Assembly: GCA_038234715.1 (NCBI GenBank)
Contig: JBBQTD010000001.1
Location: 62,001 to 126,000 of the forward strand
DNA from: SZAS-103 sp038234715
GTDB taxonomy: Bacteria > Pseudomonadota > Gammaproteobacteria > Xanthomonadales > Xanthomonadaceae
DNA length: 64,000 bases
Reading direction: 5' to 3'
Shown: in pieces, positions 18,417 through 27,536 of the stretch
Numbering within the stretch: position 1 is the stretch's first letter
How the letters are laid out: every line of letters starts with the position of its first letter
Program-made: the position numbers and the translations under genes
Notes under the pieces: model-generated
Told to the model about the DNA's origin: nothing
The model's input: only the letters and a program-made list of their open reading frames with translations
Databases searched by the model: none

Positions 18417-19871
18417 CTACCGATTGTCCGGATCCGAATGCACCCCGAAGTTCGCGATCTTCCCCTTTGCGTCCAGCTCCACCACCACGACACGCGTATC
18501 CCCTACCTTCCCCACCCGGAACACAGACCGCATGCCCCCATCGCTGTCCTTGCGCTTGATCAGCACCGTCGGAGCATCCTCCCAATTCGCCGGTAGCTGG
18601 CTGCGGATGTCCGCCGCATCGCCGGGATCGAAGCTGTACCCCGCATCCGCCGCGAAGTCGCTCGCGACGTTCTTCCCGGCCAGCATCTTTTCCAGCACGT
18701 CGCGCAGGTGCGCGGCGATCTCGGGCCTGGTGTCGGCGATCGGCGGGTTCTGCTTGGGCATCACCGCCGGTTCCACCATCCCCGCCACGACCCGCGCGAT
18801 GTAGCTGGGGTTGGAATGGCTGGCGTCGAGGTTGGTCAGCACCACCACCGTCAGCTTGTCGTCCACGTAGCGGTCGATCGTGCAGGTGAATCCCTGCCAC
18901 GCGCCGTCGTGGCCGATCACGCGGTGGCCGTTCATGTCGCCTTTGGCCCAGCCGAAGCCGTAGCCGGAATCGTTCGGCTTGCCGTCGTTGAGGACGAACG
19001 GCGTGAACATTGTGTCGAGCGACTGCTTGCTCAGCAGGGTCGTGCCGTACAGGGCGCGATCCCATTTCTCCAGGTCGACGACGTTGTAGTAGAGCGTGCC
19101 GTCGGCGGTGGAATTCAGGCTGGGCGCGACCCACGTCTGGTTCTTCAGCTGGCCGCCCTTGATCTCGTAGCCCGCGGCGCGACCGGAAATGATGTCGCTG
19201 TCGGAGATGATGCGCGTGGAGGTCATGCCGAGCGGCGCGAAGATCCTGTCGTGCAGGTAGTCGCCGTAGTACTGGCCGCTCACCTTGTGGATCAGCACGC
19301 CGAGCAGGGCGTAGTTGGTGTTGCGGTAGTCCCACTTGCCGCCCGGTTTGAACTCGATCGGAAGCGTTTCGATCTTCTTCACCATCTCGTCCTCGGTGAA
19401 GTCCTTGCGCATGTCGAAGATGGCGCCGGGTTTCATCCGCGCGTCCTCCTCGTATTCGGCCAGGCCCGAGGTGTGCGAGAGCAGGTTCTTCACCTTGATC
19501 GGCTTCCAGCTCGCCGGCGCATCCGTGAAGTATTTGCTGATGCTGTCGTCAAGGCCCAGCTTGCCCTGCTCCACCAGCATCATCCCCGCGGTTGCGGCGA
19601 ACTGCTTGCCGACCGATCCGGATTGCATCGACGTGGTCGGCGTCACCGGCGCATTCCATTCGACATTCGCAAGACCGTAACCCTTTGCAAGCAGCGCGTG
19701 GCCGTCGCGATAGATCCCGACCTCCGCACCGGGGATGCGCTCGCGCGCCATCTCTGCGGTGACGTAGCGGTCGATGGCCACGGTCTGCGCGGGTGTGAGT
19801 GATTGTGCGGATGCGTCGACGGCGAGCAGCGCCAAGGCCAGCGGGACGATGGAAGAACCTGTCAGAAGCAT
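18417..19871 (-). CDS. exported serine hydrolase, beta-lactamase/class C PBP fold
   Basis: A 484-aa protein with an N-terminal signal peptide (VPLALALLAVDASA). The catalytic SxxK motif reads SVGK (about residue 70, in SGSVGKQFAA), the tyrosine motif is YRN in WDYRNTNYALLG (about residue 165), and a HxG-like HDG triad is near residue 300. This is the beta-lactamase-related family of D-aminopeptidases and esterases; substrate cannot be read from sequence. ATG 19871 is preferred because the signal peptide starts there; the frame is open further upstream. It carries a C-terminal extension of about 100 residues. Confidence 0.85.
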   Translation of the reverse strand: MLLTGSSIVPLALALLAVDASAQSLTPAQTVAIDRYVTAEMARERIPGAEVGIYRDGHALLAKGYGLANVEWNAPVTPTTSMQSGSVGKQFAATAGMMLVEQGKLGLDDSISKYFTDAPASWKPIKVKNLLSHTSGLAEYEEDARMKPGAIFDMRKDFTEDEMVKKIETLPIEFKPGGKWDYRNTNYALLGVLIHKVSGQYYGDYLHDRIFAPLGMTSTRIISDSDIISGRAAGYEIKGGQLKNQTWVAPSLNSTADGTLYYNVVDLEKWDRALYGTTLLSKQSLDTMFTPFVLNDGKPNDSGYGFGWAKGDMNGHRVIGHDGAWQGFTCTIDRYVDDKLTVVVLTNLDASHSNPSYIARVVAGMVEPAVMPKQNPPIADTRPEIAAHLRDVLEKMLAGKNVASDFAADAGYSFDPGDAADIRSQLPANWEDAPTVLIKRKDSDGGMRSVFRVGKVGDTRVVVVELDAKGKIANFGVHSDPDNR

Positions 19872-20028
19872 GTTTCGATCCCGGGAGAAGCCGCGTTGGC
19901 GCAGATCATGAATGAAAACCCCACCCTTGTTGGAACCTGGCTGGAATGTCGCCGCGAACGGGCACATCGAAACGCATGGAAACAGCGCTTCGGGTGCATT
20001 TGTTCTCGGCCAGGAATCAGTTCCGAAA

Positions 20029-21336
20029 TCAGGGCCGCTTTTTCGCAAGTACCCACGCCGAGATCGTGCTGGCGTAGTCGGGCACATGCATCGGCCACGC
20101 ATGGGCATGCGCAGGATCGACGATCGTGAAGGTGTGGTCGGCGTTCGGAAACTGGCGGACGGTGACGCGATCGTTGCCTGCGCCGTGCAGCGCCTTGACG
20201 ATCGCGGCGATGCTTGCAGCGGCGGGCACGCGCTCGTCGTGGCCGCCGTAAATCAACAGCACGGGCGCATTGACTGCTGACCACGCCTTCGCCGGGTCGA
20301 AGCCGCCGATCGCGCGTGAGATGGTCCAGTAGCCGTTGTCCGGCGCAGGTGGCGCGATGAACCAGCTGCGATCCTTGAACTTCGCCGCGAGCGCATCGAG
20401 GCGCGCGTGGTCGCCGCCCCGGTAGGCGGTCGTGACCAGCGCCCGAACGTATGTGCGCGCATCGTCCTGCTCGCTCTTCGCAAGGCGGTCGATGCGGGCA
20501 TCGTTGCCGACGCTGAATATTTCCGCGTCTTCCGGGTTGACGCCCACGGCCGCCGACGCGATCACGAAGCCGATGCCCTTGGCGTTCTTCACCACCAGTG
20601 GCGCGATCGTTCCACCCTGGCTGTGGCCATAGATCCCGACCTCGGCGGCGTCCACCTCCGGTTGCGCACGCAGCAGGTTCACGCCGGCCGCGCCGTCGGC
20701 GGCCAGCCCATCGAAGCCGACCTTCGTCCAGTCGCCCGACGAGCCGCCGACCCCTCGCTTGTCATAGGTCAGTGCAACAATTCCCGCCCTGGACAGGGAC
20801 TCGGCGAGGTAGCGATTCGCCCACCGTCCCTCGGGCCCGGAACCCTGCAGGAACAGCACCGCAGGATGCCGGCCGCTCGTCGATGGCAGCATGAGCGTGC
20901 CGGACAATGTCACGTCGTCGTTGCGGAAAGTCACGTCCCGCGTTCGAACCAAACTTGGCTCGCCAGCTGTCCGCGCGAGCTTAAAGGCTCCCTTCGAATT
21001 TCCGTCGGTGAACGTGCCGACCATGGTCGACCCGTCGATCTTGGCATCGAACGTCGTCGTGCTGTCGTCCCCCTTGATCTGGAACCGCACGTTGCTGCCG
21101 GACTCGACCACGCCGCTGACCGGAATCCCTGCGGCCTGCAAGGCATCGGAACCGAAGGCGCCGACAACATGGCCGTGGTCTGCGTGAAAGGTGAACGTCA
21201 CGGGCAGGTGATCGCCCGACTTCACCCACTCGCCGTGCCAGTCCCCCGCGATGGTGGCTTCAGCGGCCCGCGAGGGGCTTGATGGCAAACACGCGGCGGC
21301 GAGGATCAGTCCTGCCAGCAACAGATTTCGCACCAC
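20029..21336 (-). CDS. exported alpha/beta hydrolase
   Basis: A 435-aa protein with a signal peptide (LLLAGLILAAACLP). Residues about 30-130 form a beta-rich domain; the hydrolase core follows with nucleophile elbow GHSQGG, acid in YGGHDERVP and a His in NADHTF. Family members are acyl-peptidase-like or esterase-like enzymes; substrate unknown. It lies 157 nt upstream of the serine hydrolase, same strand; both may process envelope or scavenged peptides. Confidence 0.85.
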   Translation of the reverse strand: MVRNLLLAGLILAAACLPSSPSRAAEATIAGDWHGEWVKSGDHLPVTFTFHADHGHVVGAFGSDALQAAGIPVSGVVESGSNVRFQIKGDDSTTTFDAKIDGSTMVGTFTDGNSKGAFKLARTAGEPSLVRTRDVTFRNDDVTLSGTLMLPSTSGRHPAVLFLQGSGPEGRWANRYLAESLSRAGIVALTYDKRGVGGSSGDWTKVGFDGLAADGAAGVNLLRAQPEVDAAEVGIYGHSQGGTIAPLVVKNAKGIGFVIASAAVGVNPEDAEIFSVGNDARIDRLAKSEQDDARTYVRALVTTAYRGGDHARLDALAAKFKDRSWFIAPPAPDNGYWTISRAIGGFDPAKAWSAVNAPVLLIYGGHDERVPAAASIAAIVKALHGAGNDRVTVRQFPNADHTFTIVDPAHAHAWPMHVPDYASTISAWVLAKKRP

Positions 21337-21514
21337 ACCACCCCCGGATTCGCGCGCGACGCAGTGCGCTCATTCTCCTCCCTGCGGATGGAAATCGGGC
21401 GCTTGCTCAATCGTTCGGGACAGACCACAGAGCTGGCAATCAGCCACAGTGAGGCTGTTGATCGACAGCGATCCCGGCTACGGCCGCGTACCCTGCCCGC
21501 CCGCTTCGCCCGGA

Positions 21515-23410
21515 TCAGCCCTTGCGGGTGCGCCGCTTGTCCACGGTCAACCTGGCCCATTCCAGCGCGCCATGGCGTTGCCACAGCGCAAGGTGGTCCT
21601 GGCGGTACAGCCACGCCTCGTCGTTGCCGCCGATGGTCACGCCGAAGCCCTGCAGTCTTGCCGGCTTCGGATCGGTCGCCAGCAGGTACTTGAGCAATTT
21701 CGGCGATTCGGCGACTGCCGCGCGCAAGGCTGCTGCCGCGTCGTCAACGCGACCCAGCGCGAACAGGGCCAGCGCGCTGTTGTAACGCATCGACGCGAAA
21801 TCGTCCGGATAGCGGCCGGCAAGCGCCAGCGCATCGTCCAGCCGGTTGCGCTCCAGGTAGATGCGCATCAACTGCATGCGGAATCCCTGGTTGTCGTGCG
21901 GATTGAGCGTGTTGACCATCCATTCCATGCACGCGACCGTCGCATCGTCGGACACGCCGTCCATGCCCGGCACGATCCGGTCGATCAGCAGTTGCAAGGC
22001 CGCGCGGTTCTGCTGCCAGCTCCATTCGAGCCGCAGGCCTTCGGCGTCGTTCGCGCGCAGGACCTCGCGCAACAGCGCCTCGCCGCGCCCGATCACGGAC
22101 TCGCCCAGTTGCCTGCCGACGTCTGCAAACGGCAAGTCGCACAGCGCACTCACGATATCTTCGAGCGCCTCGAAGCAGTTCCACAGCTCGGGATGCTGCT
22201 TGAGCAATGGCAGCCATTCTCCCGCACGCGCCCAGTCGTCTGCTTCGTCGTCTTCGTCATCCAGGTCCCCCAACTCGTCCAGCGAGAGATCGTCGTAAGC
22301 GAAGCATTCGCGCCATTGCGTGATCACACGTTCAAGCCGCGGCCCGGGTGTGAGCGGGCCTGCCGAGCCGTCCTGCGGATCGAGTGCGTACAGCGAAGCG
22401 ATCGGCGGCGCGTTGCCCAGATAGTCCTTGAACATCTCGATATTCGGATCCACCGTGCCGGCAAATTCAAGCAGTGCGCCGTGGCCCTTCTCGGCGACAC
22501 TGACCAGGAACCCACGCAGGTTGTCGAATGCCGGATCCGCAGTGCGCGCCAATCGTGCCGCCCAGAACCGTGCGCGATCGCGCGCTTCGGGTTCACGTCC
22601 CTCGGACAGCAGCAAGGTCACTTCCAGGTGCGACAGCGATGGCGAATCCGGATGCATGCGCTGCGCTTGCTGGAACAACGTCCATGCGGTGCGATAGTCG
22701 CCTGAATCGGCAGCCATCGACGCACGCCGCTGCAGCGCATTGCCGCGGATCGCCTTGTCGCCCAGCGCCATCGCACGATCGAGCAACGCGATCTTCCTGC
22801 GCGTGTCGTGGACATTCGCGTACGCTGTGAGCAACATGTCGACGAGCGGTTCGTAACGCTCGCTGAAATGGCGGTCGTCCTTGAACCACGGCTCCAGCAA
22901 CGCGATGGAATCGGCGTCGCGCCGATCGCCCTGCCAGTCCACGATCAGTTCGGTCATCATGTCCACCGACACCCTGCTGCCTGCAAGTTCGTGCCAGCGC
23001 GATTTCGGCAGGTGTTCAATCAGCGCGACCAGGTAGTTCATCGGCTCGTTCGGCAAGCTGGCCTCGAGCGGCAGGCAGCACTCCTTGAACTTGCGACCCG
23101 ATCCGCAATAACACGGCGCATTGCGTTCGGGCACCGGCAGCGGTGCTGCTGCGTAACGATGCGCCGGATGCGGACAATGCTTCCAAACCATTCGCGCGAG
23201 CATCAACGCGAGATGGGCGCGACGCTCGGCGTCGTCCGGGTCGTCCGTTTGCACAGGAAGCACATCGGGCAACTGCTCCGCCATGCGCCGGGCATAGGTC
23301 GCGTAGTCGTCGCCGCGCGCTATCGAAAGCGTGCACAGAGCGATCAGGCGTTCCAGGTCGAAGTCGGGGCCGGGGCCTTCATCAAGGCCGTCATCGTGGA
23401 AGTTTGGCAT
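21515..23410 (-). CDS. SEC-C motif, helical-repeat protein
   Basis: A 631-aa soluble protein. A SEC-C zinc-binding motif (APCYCGSGRKFKECC) is near residue 105, otherwise found at the end of SecA and in several unrelated proteins. The rest is rich in alpha-helical TPR-like pairs, for example RKIALLDRAMALGDKAI and NSALALFALGRVDDAAAAL, with an acidic run DELGDLDDEDDEADD near residue 375. No catalytic domain is recognised. Its start is 18 nt from the stop of brnA. Confidence 0.7.
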   Translation of the reverse strand: MPNFHDDGLDEGPGPDFDLERLIALCTLSIARGDDYATYARRMAEQLPDVLPVQTDDPDDAERRAHLALMLARMVWKHCPHPAHRYAAAPLPVPERNAPCYCGSGRKFKECCLPLEASLPNEPMNYLVALIEHLPKSRWHELAGSRVSVDMMTELIVDWQGDRRDADSIALLEPWFKDDRHFSERYEPLVDMLLTAYANVHDTRRKIALLDRAMALGDKAIRGNALQRRASMAADSGDYRTAWTLFQQAQRMHPDSPSLSHLEVTLLLSEGREPEARDRARFWAARLARTADPAFDNLRGFLVSVAEKGHGALLEFAGTVDPNIEMFKDYLGNAPPIASLYALDPQDGSAGPLTPGPRLERVITQWRECFAYDDLSLDELGDLDDEDDEADDWARAGEWLPLLKQHPELWNCFEALEDIVSALCDLPFADVGRQLGESVIGRGEALLREVLRANDAEGLRLEWSWQQNRAALQLLIDRIVPGMDGVSDDATVACMEWMVNTLNPHDNQGFRMQLMRIYLERNRLDDALALAGRYPDDFASMRYNSALALFALGRVDDAAAALRAAVAESPKLLKYLLATDPKPARLQGFGVTIGGNDEAWLYRQDHLALWQRHGALEWARLTVDKRRTRKG

Positions 23411-23428
23411 GCGCGGATTCCTTGGCGC

Positions 23429-23638
23429 CTACTTCCACGACAAGACGAGTTGGGGATGCGAGGCAGCACAATCGCGCAGGCAAAGGTTGATCAAGCTCTG
23501 ATAGGGGATGCCGTCCTTTTCCGAGATCGACTTGAAGTAACCACTTGAATCCTCATCGAGGCGGATGGTGATCTGCTTCTTGGGCTGGGATGCGTAAGGG
23601 TTCCTCCTGGCTTTCGTGAAATCGTATTCTTTGCGCAT
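23429..23638 (-). CDS. brnA: BrnA-family antitoxin
   Basis: A 69-aa protein: basic N-terminus MRKEYDFTKARRNPY, then a ribbon-helix-helix-like segment QITIRLDEDSSGYFK and IPYQSLINLCLRD. This is the BrnA antitoxin and autorepressor pattern. The start at 23638 follows an AGGTG. Normally brnT lies directly upstream; here only the C-terminal end of brnT remains, so BrnA is an orphan antitoxin. The gene appears intact. Confidence 0.8.
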   Translation of the reverse strand: MRKEYDFTKARRNPYASQPKKQITIRLDEDSSGYFKSISEKDGIPYQSLINLCLRDCAASHPQLVLSWK

Positions 23639-23648
23639 GAGGCACCTG

Positions 23649-23735
23649 TCAGTAGTTTCTGGACTCAATGGCCGTTGCCTTGCGGGCTGAAATGATCCGA
23701 ATGGCATTGCCTTTGCGAAGTCCGGCATGCCTCAC
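23649..23735 (-). pseudogene. brnT: C-terminal remnant of BrnT toxin
   Basis: Just upstream of brnA, 28 codons in one frame read GLRKGNAIRIISARKATAI and end ESRNY. IRIISARKA is the hallmark C-terminal strand-helix of BrnT RNase toxins. The first two thirds of the toxin (normally about 90 aa) are absent; the remnant starts at the end of the preceding gene. A GTG at 23735 could still initiate translation, but the product would lack the RNase fold. Confidence 0.7.
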
Positions 23736-23935
23736 TCCTCGTCCTGCACGCGATAGCTGACCGCACCGGGCTCCAGTGCGGGCGAGATGTGCCGAAGCAC
23801 GCCGTTCTCGATCACCACCAGGTCGGTCCCTGTCCGGAGGGCGATTTCGCGCGCGCGCAACGCCGCGCGACGCAATGCCACGATGGACAGGCGCAAATCC
23901 TGATCAGCGGCTTCTTCAATCGGACGCGGGTTCAT
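23732..23935 (-). CDS. small antitoxin-like partner of a zeta-toxin-type ATPase
   Basis: A 67-aa protein with a helical N-terminus (DLRLSIVALRRAALRAREIA) and a short beta segment (GTDLVVIENGVLRHI). Small proteins of this pattern are commonly encoded directly downstream of zeta-toxin-like kinases, as here. The ATG overlaps the ancestral stop of the toxin frame (ATGA), so the pair was translationally coupled. An antitoxin role is inference from position. The gene is intact although its partner is broken. Confidence 0.55.
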   Translation of the reverse strand: MNPRPIEEAADQDLRLSIVALRRAALRAREIALRTGTDLVVIENGVLRHISPALEPGAVSYRVQDEE

Positions 23936-24484
23936 GGCGAATCACTCCAATCCAGCGGCACCGACTCCAGTCCGGAATTGTCGTAGCGTACCCACGCGTC
24001 GACGATCGGTACATACCGACGCGTGAAATTCTCGATCCCTGCAGCGAAGCGACGCCGGATCACCGATTCCGGGATGTCGTGGCCACCTGGCGGACGCGCA
24101 GCGCAACGCGTTCAAAATCGCCTCCTCCGGTGTGCCCAGTTGCAGGAAAAGCAACTTCACTCGATAGCCGGCATTCTTCCATTGCCTGATCGAGCGCAGG
24201 TATCCACGTCCGGACAGCGTGGTTTCTAACGCGAAGCTCGCGCGCGCTCTGAAATGGCGGTCCAGTTCCGCCAGCATCAGACGACCGGCGTGCATCGCCG
24301 CAGCTTCGGGCGCGAACGGCGCTACGCCAGCGGCTATCAGGTCGGCATTGACGAACACCGGGCAATCCGCTTCACGCGGCAGGAACTCGCGCGCGAAGGT
24401 CGTCTTCCCGGCTCCGTTGGGACCGGCGATGATCAACACGCGCCGCACGCCAGGGCTCAGCGTTGTGGTTGTGTTGATCGGCAT
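23932..24484 (-). pseudogene. zeta-toxin-like P-loop kinase, two frameshifts
   Basis: The N-terminal part from ATG 24484 reads RVLIIAGPNGAGKTTFARE (Walker A GPNGAGKT), then FVNADLIAAG and FALETTLSGRGYL, as in zeta-toxin-type ATPases. After LGTPEEAI the frame shifts near 24115 to ERVALRVRQ, and shifts again near 24087 to GHDIPESVIRRRF; the family C-terminus then runs to a stop at 23932 (WVRYDNSGLESVPLDW). Two indels about 28 bp apart interrupt the gene, so a full toxin is not made. A single sequencing error would not explain both. Confidence 0.75.
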
Positions 24485-24975
24485 GACTCGGAATTCCTCG
24501 TCGCGAAACAACCCGGCCCGATGGAACATTCACCTCCCGACGAAAGACCTCAAGCTGTCGAATGCTCAAAGTGATGGTACGGACTTCCGCGGCCGGAGAC
24601 CAACTCGCGACAACGCTGGGTTGCTGCACATCAGGTTGTCGACGAACCGCGCGCGTGCTAGCGAATCGCGCCTTGCCGGGAGCCGGAACCCAGAGTCAAC
24701 AGTAGCCCGATGACCATCGCGTAATGCCCCGGAAGGCGTCCGGCAATGTTGTCGCAGGCATGCTGTTTCCCATTCGTCGCAGCCGCGATGCAAGCAATGG
24801 GGACGTGTCATGGAACGGTCGGGGATCTTCAACGTGGACGGATGCGGGGGCGGTCATGCGACGCCTGCGTGTGGCCGTCGCGTGGAGTCCGATCGGATGG
24901 TTTCCGGCGTGTCGCGGATGCTTTGCGATGATTGCTGTGTGGCTTGCGGCGAATCGACCCTGGATTGTCTTGCGT
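24485..24975. other. gene-free stretch left of the minisatellite
   Basis: I find no supportable gene here. Open frames on both strands continue into the minisatellite but have no ribosome site, no recognisable domain and no conserved start. The right part already shows loose 21-bp periodicity (the segment 24976-24996 resembles a decayed repeat unit). Confidence 0.4.
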
Positions 24976-24996
24976 ATGCTGGTTTCCAGCGTCGAG

Positions 24997-25458
24997 ACCA
25001 CGATTTCCACGTCGATCATGACGTTCGCGAGGAAAAAGATCGTGGTGGCAGGCGCCGGTCTCATGGTTCGCAGGAAAAAGACCATGGTTTCGGGTTCCGA
25101 GACCATGATGTTTTTTCCGGAGACCATGGTTTTGGGCTCCTCGACCATGGTGTTTCCTCTGGAAACCATGGTTCCGGCGCCGGCGACCGCGGTGTTTTTT
25201 CCGCTGCGCATGGTGTCGGCGGCAAAGTCTGCGGTGCCGGCGGCGAAAACCATGATGGCGATCGCGCACACCATGGTGTTTCTTCCGGAAACCATGGTCT
25301 TTTTTCTGTCGAACATGATGCTGCCGGCGATGTCTGTGGTGTCGGCGGCGAAAACCATGACAACGACCTTGAACACCATGGTCTTTTTTGCGGAAACCAC
25401 GGTCTTTTTTCCGCGTACGCCGGTATCGGCCACGCAAACCACGATGTTTTCGCGACAA
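24997..25458. repeat. 21-bp degenerate minisatellite, 22 units
   Basis: Twenty-two tandem units of exactly 21 bp each (462 bp); a 23rd, weaker copy precedes at 24976. The consensus is about ACCATGGTNTTTTTTCCGGAA, whose core ACCATGGT is a palindrome. Units differ by many substitutions but never by an indel. Because 21 is a multiple of three, several frames on both strands stay open through the array and read as heptads (for example TMVFFPE on plus, KKHHGFR or KKTMVSG on minus). None has a convincing start or ribosome site, so I do not call a gene. Confidence 0.85.
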
Positions 25459-25819
25459 ATGCCCATCGATTGTCGAAGGGCGCCGCGTATCGCATTGAGC
25501 ACCAGCCGTTCCGCGTACATCCGTTGCATGCGACCCACAACCCGCGCCAACACAGCGCCCCGCTGCTGTCGTTGCTGACACAGCGCCGCTGCGTGCCATC
25601 GGGTCGCTCGCACACGAAATGTCCGGCGCCGGGCTTCCGCTCGACCGTCTTCAAGTAGCGACGCCCGCACGCCCGCGCCGGTCCCGCACCGACCGCGCCC
25701 GACTGCGTCTGCCTTGCGGCAGGCACCGCAGTCGTCGCCCATCGCGCCGCACCAACCAATCAGCAATCAATCCGACGCCGGACCTCAACAAAGGCCGCGT
25801 CATTTCAAGGAGTCTTATC
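25459..25819. other. gap between minisatellite and FN3-like gene
   Basis: No gene is supported. Frames open on both strands spill out of the repeat array. The right end carries the AAGGAG ribosome site (25808-25813) for the gene starting at GTG 25820. Confidence 0.4.
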
Positions 25820-26551
25820 GTGGACATCATCAACAGCAGCAACAGCAACACCAACGGGGCCACTGGCAATGGCTCTACCGCCTCCATCACGAAGGCAACC
25901 ACCCCGCCGCCGGTTCCGGCCACGCCCATTCCACCGGGCAACGCGAAGGCTGCGATCGGCTTCCTGACCCGCGACACCGACGCCGAGTTCATGGCCGACA
26001 CCGATCGCATCACGACGTCGATGGCGGGCAACAAGGCGTTCGTGTCACCGGATCCGACGCTGGCCGAACTCACCGCTGCGCGCATTGCGTTCGGTACGGG
26101 TGTGAGCGCGGCGAAAGACAACAGGATCGCGCTCTCGGTGCGTGTGCAGCGGCGGGCAATCCTTGCCAGGCTGTTGCGCAGGCTCGCGCACTACGTCGAT
26201 GTGACGAGTGCGGGCGACCTGCCGACGTTGCTCACGTCGGGCTTCAAGGCACAGCGCGGGCGCACCCCGGTCGGCGCGTTGTCCGCACCGGTGAACCTGC
26301 GTCTGGTGCGCGGCAAGTTCAGCGGACAGGCGATCGCACGCTGCCCGAAGGTCATCGGTGCAGGCGCCTACCAGTGGCGTTGCGCACCGGCCGCCACTCC
26401 CGGCGCGTGGTCGCCGGTGGTGACGACGATGGCGGCGCACACGCTGTTCGAAGGGCTCGCAGTGGGTACGTCCTACCTCGCGCAGGTGTGCGTGGTGGGA
26501 ACGGCGGGGACCAGTGACTGGAGTGAGGCAGCGGTGGTGACAGTGTTGTAG
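25820..26551 (+). CDS. unknown protein with C-terminal fibronectin-type-III-like domain
   Basis: A 243-aa protein from GTG 25820; AAGGAG is 6 nt upstream, which decides the start. The N-terminus is a low-complexity Asn/Ser/Thr and Pro linker. A helical middle (residues about 80-150) contains LSVRVQRRAILARLLRRLA. Residues about 160-243 look like one FN3 domain (SAPVNLRLVRGKFSGQAI, YQWRCA, GLAVGTSYLAQVCVVGTAG, DWSEAAVVTV). No signal peptide. Similar helical-plus-FN3 proteins occur in related genomes as hypotheticals; function unknown. A terminator follows. Confidence 0.75.
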   Translation: MDIINSSNSNTNGATGNGSTASITKATTPPPVPATPIPPGNAKAAIGFLTRDTDAEFMADTDRITTSMAGNKAFVSPDPTLAELTAARIAFGTGVSAAKDNRIALSVRVQRRAILARLLRRLAHYVDVTSAGDLPTLLTSGFKAQRGRTPVGALSAPVNLRLVRGKFSGQAIARCPKVIGAGAYQWRCAPAATPGAWSPVVTTMAAHTLFEGLAVGTSYLAQVCVVGTAGTSDWSEAAVVTVL

Positions 26552-26576
26552 TCGCATCGCGACATGTGGGATGGAT

Positions 26577-26610
26577 CGGGGCGATCACGCGAGTGGTCGC
26601 CCCTTTTTTT
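26577..26610 (+). terminator. rho-independent terminator
   Basis: A stem GGGGCGATCAC / GTGGTCGCCCC with a four-base loop is followed by seven T, 26-60 nt after the FN3-like gene. Confidence 0.85.
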
Positions 26611-26794
26611 GGGGACCCGACTTCGGCGCAATCCTCCGCATTTTTTATTTGGGTGTTGGTGAAGTCGTGTGGGTAGATTTGCAGGATTCCCTGGCACGCG
26701 GACGCAGGTCGGATTGACGCAGCGCAATCCGCGTTCTGCAATCTAAAGACGGATTCCGCTGCGCCCAACTTTTTTTGATCTGGTTGTTGATCAC

Positions 26795-27409
26795 TGCAAG
26801 ATCAAGGGCTTCCGGTCGCTGAAGCGCCCGTGTCACTTTTCGTTGCTCGTCCAACGTAAAGTAACCAAAAGGAAGGACGCCCCGGCTACGCGCCCTCAGT
26901 ACATCCATGTACTGAGGGCGCGTGCGTCGGCGGAATTTTTCGACAGCACGTCCGTGTGCTGACGAAAAACGATGCGCATCGTGCGCATCGCCCTTCGGGT
27001 TGACCGCCACCGCCCGCCGCTGCGCAGGGGCCCCTTTTCAGGCAGCGCATCCATGCGCTCTCGAGCTGAGCTTTCGCTGCGCTCTTCTGGTGAAGTCGCT
27101 TGTGAGGTAGCTGTGGCTATTGCTGTTGCCGTTGTTCCTGCGCGCAGGAGCGCGCGCTCTTCAATGGGGCCCCTGCGCAGCGGCGCGGGGTGGCGGATCA
27201 GCCCGCAGGGTGGCCGACAGGAGGTCGGCCATCGTTTCGTCGGCAAAAGGATGTGCCGTCGAAACGACCCGTCACCCCGCGCGGACCCTCAGTACATGGA
27301 TGTACTGAGGGCGCTTCGCCGGGGCGTCCTTCCTTTTGGTTACTTTACGTTGGACGAGCAACGAAAAGTGACACGGGCGCTTCAGCGACCGGAAGCTCTT
27401 GATCTTGCA
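26795..27409. repeat. composite inverted-repeat element, 124-bp arms
   Basis: The arms 26795-26918 and 27286-27409 are reverse complements with only three mismatches over 124 bp, and no indels. Each arm ends inward in a 26-bp hairpin with centre CATCCATG (26893-26918 and 27286-27311). The 367-bp loop contains a second, nested pair of 29-bp arms (27006-27034 and 27166-27194, two mismatches) and further short hairpins, for example AGCGCAT-CC-ATGCGCT at 27044-27059. No transposase is encoded. It fills most of the 985-bp gap between the FN3-like gene and the amidohydrolase; open frames across it are repeat-derived. Confidence 0.85.
27006..27194. repeat. nested inverted repeat inside the composite element
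   Basis: The 29-bp arms at 27006-27034 and 27166-27194 pair with two mismatches around a 131-bp loop. They share the GCGCAGGGGCCCC core and sit centrally within the 124-bp outer arms, so the DNA or an RNA copy could form a two-tier cruciform. Confidence 0.75.
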
Positions 27410-27536
27410 TTGGCTCGAATGCTGATCGCCGCAGCGAATCCGCCTGTACATTGTGGAACGCGGATAAGCGCCCGACAATGCACTCCGCCGCCGCAGCGCG
27501 TACATTGCCCCATTCCTCGCCAACACCGGAGCGATC

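Noticed and set aside
24997..25458. A CRISPR array
   Set aside because: Units are contiguous 21-mers without unique spacers, and there are no cas genes.
24829..25766. Long minus- and plus-strand frames through the minisatellite as a heptad-repeat protein
   Set aside because: At least four frames are open because the 21-bp unit lacks stops; none has a convincing start or ribosome site, so no coding strand can be chosen.
26645..27010. A 121-codon minus-strand gene and a 414-codon plus-strand frame over the composite element
   Set aside because: Both are made of inverted-repeat sequence and give arginine-rich peptides that differ only by which repeat is read.
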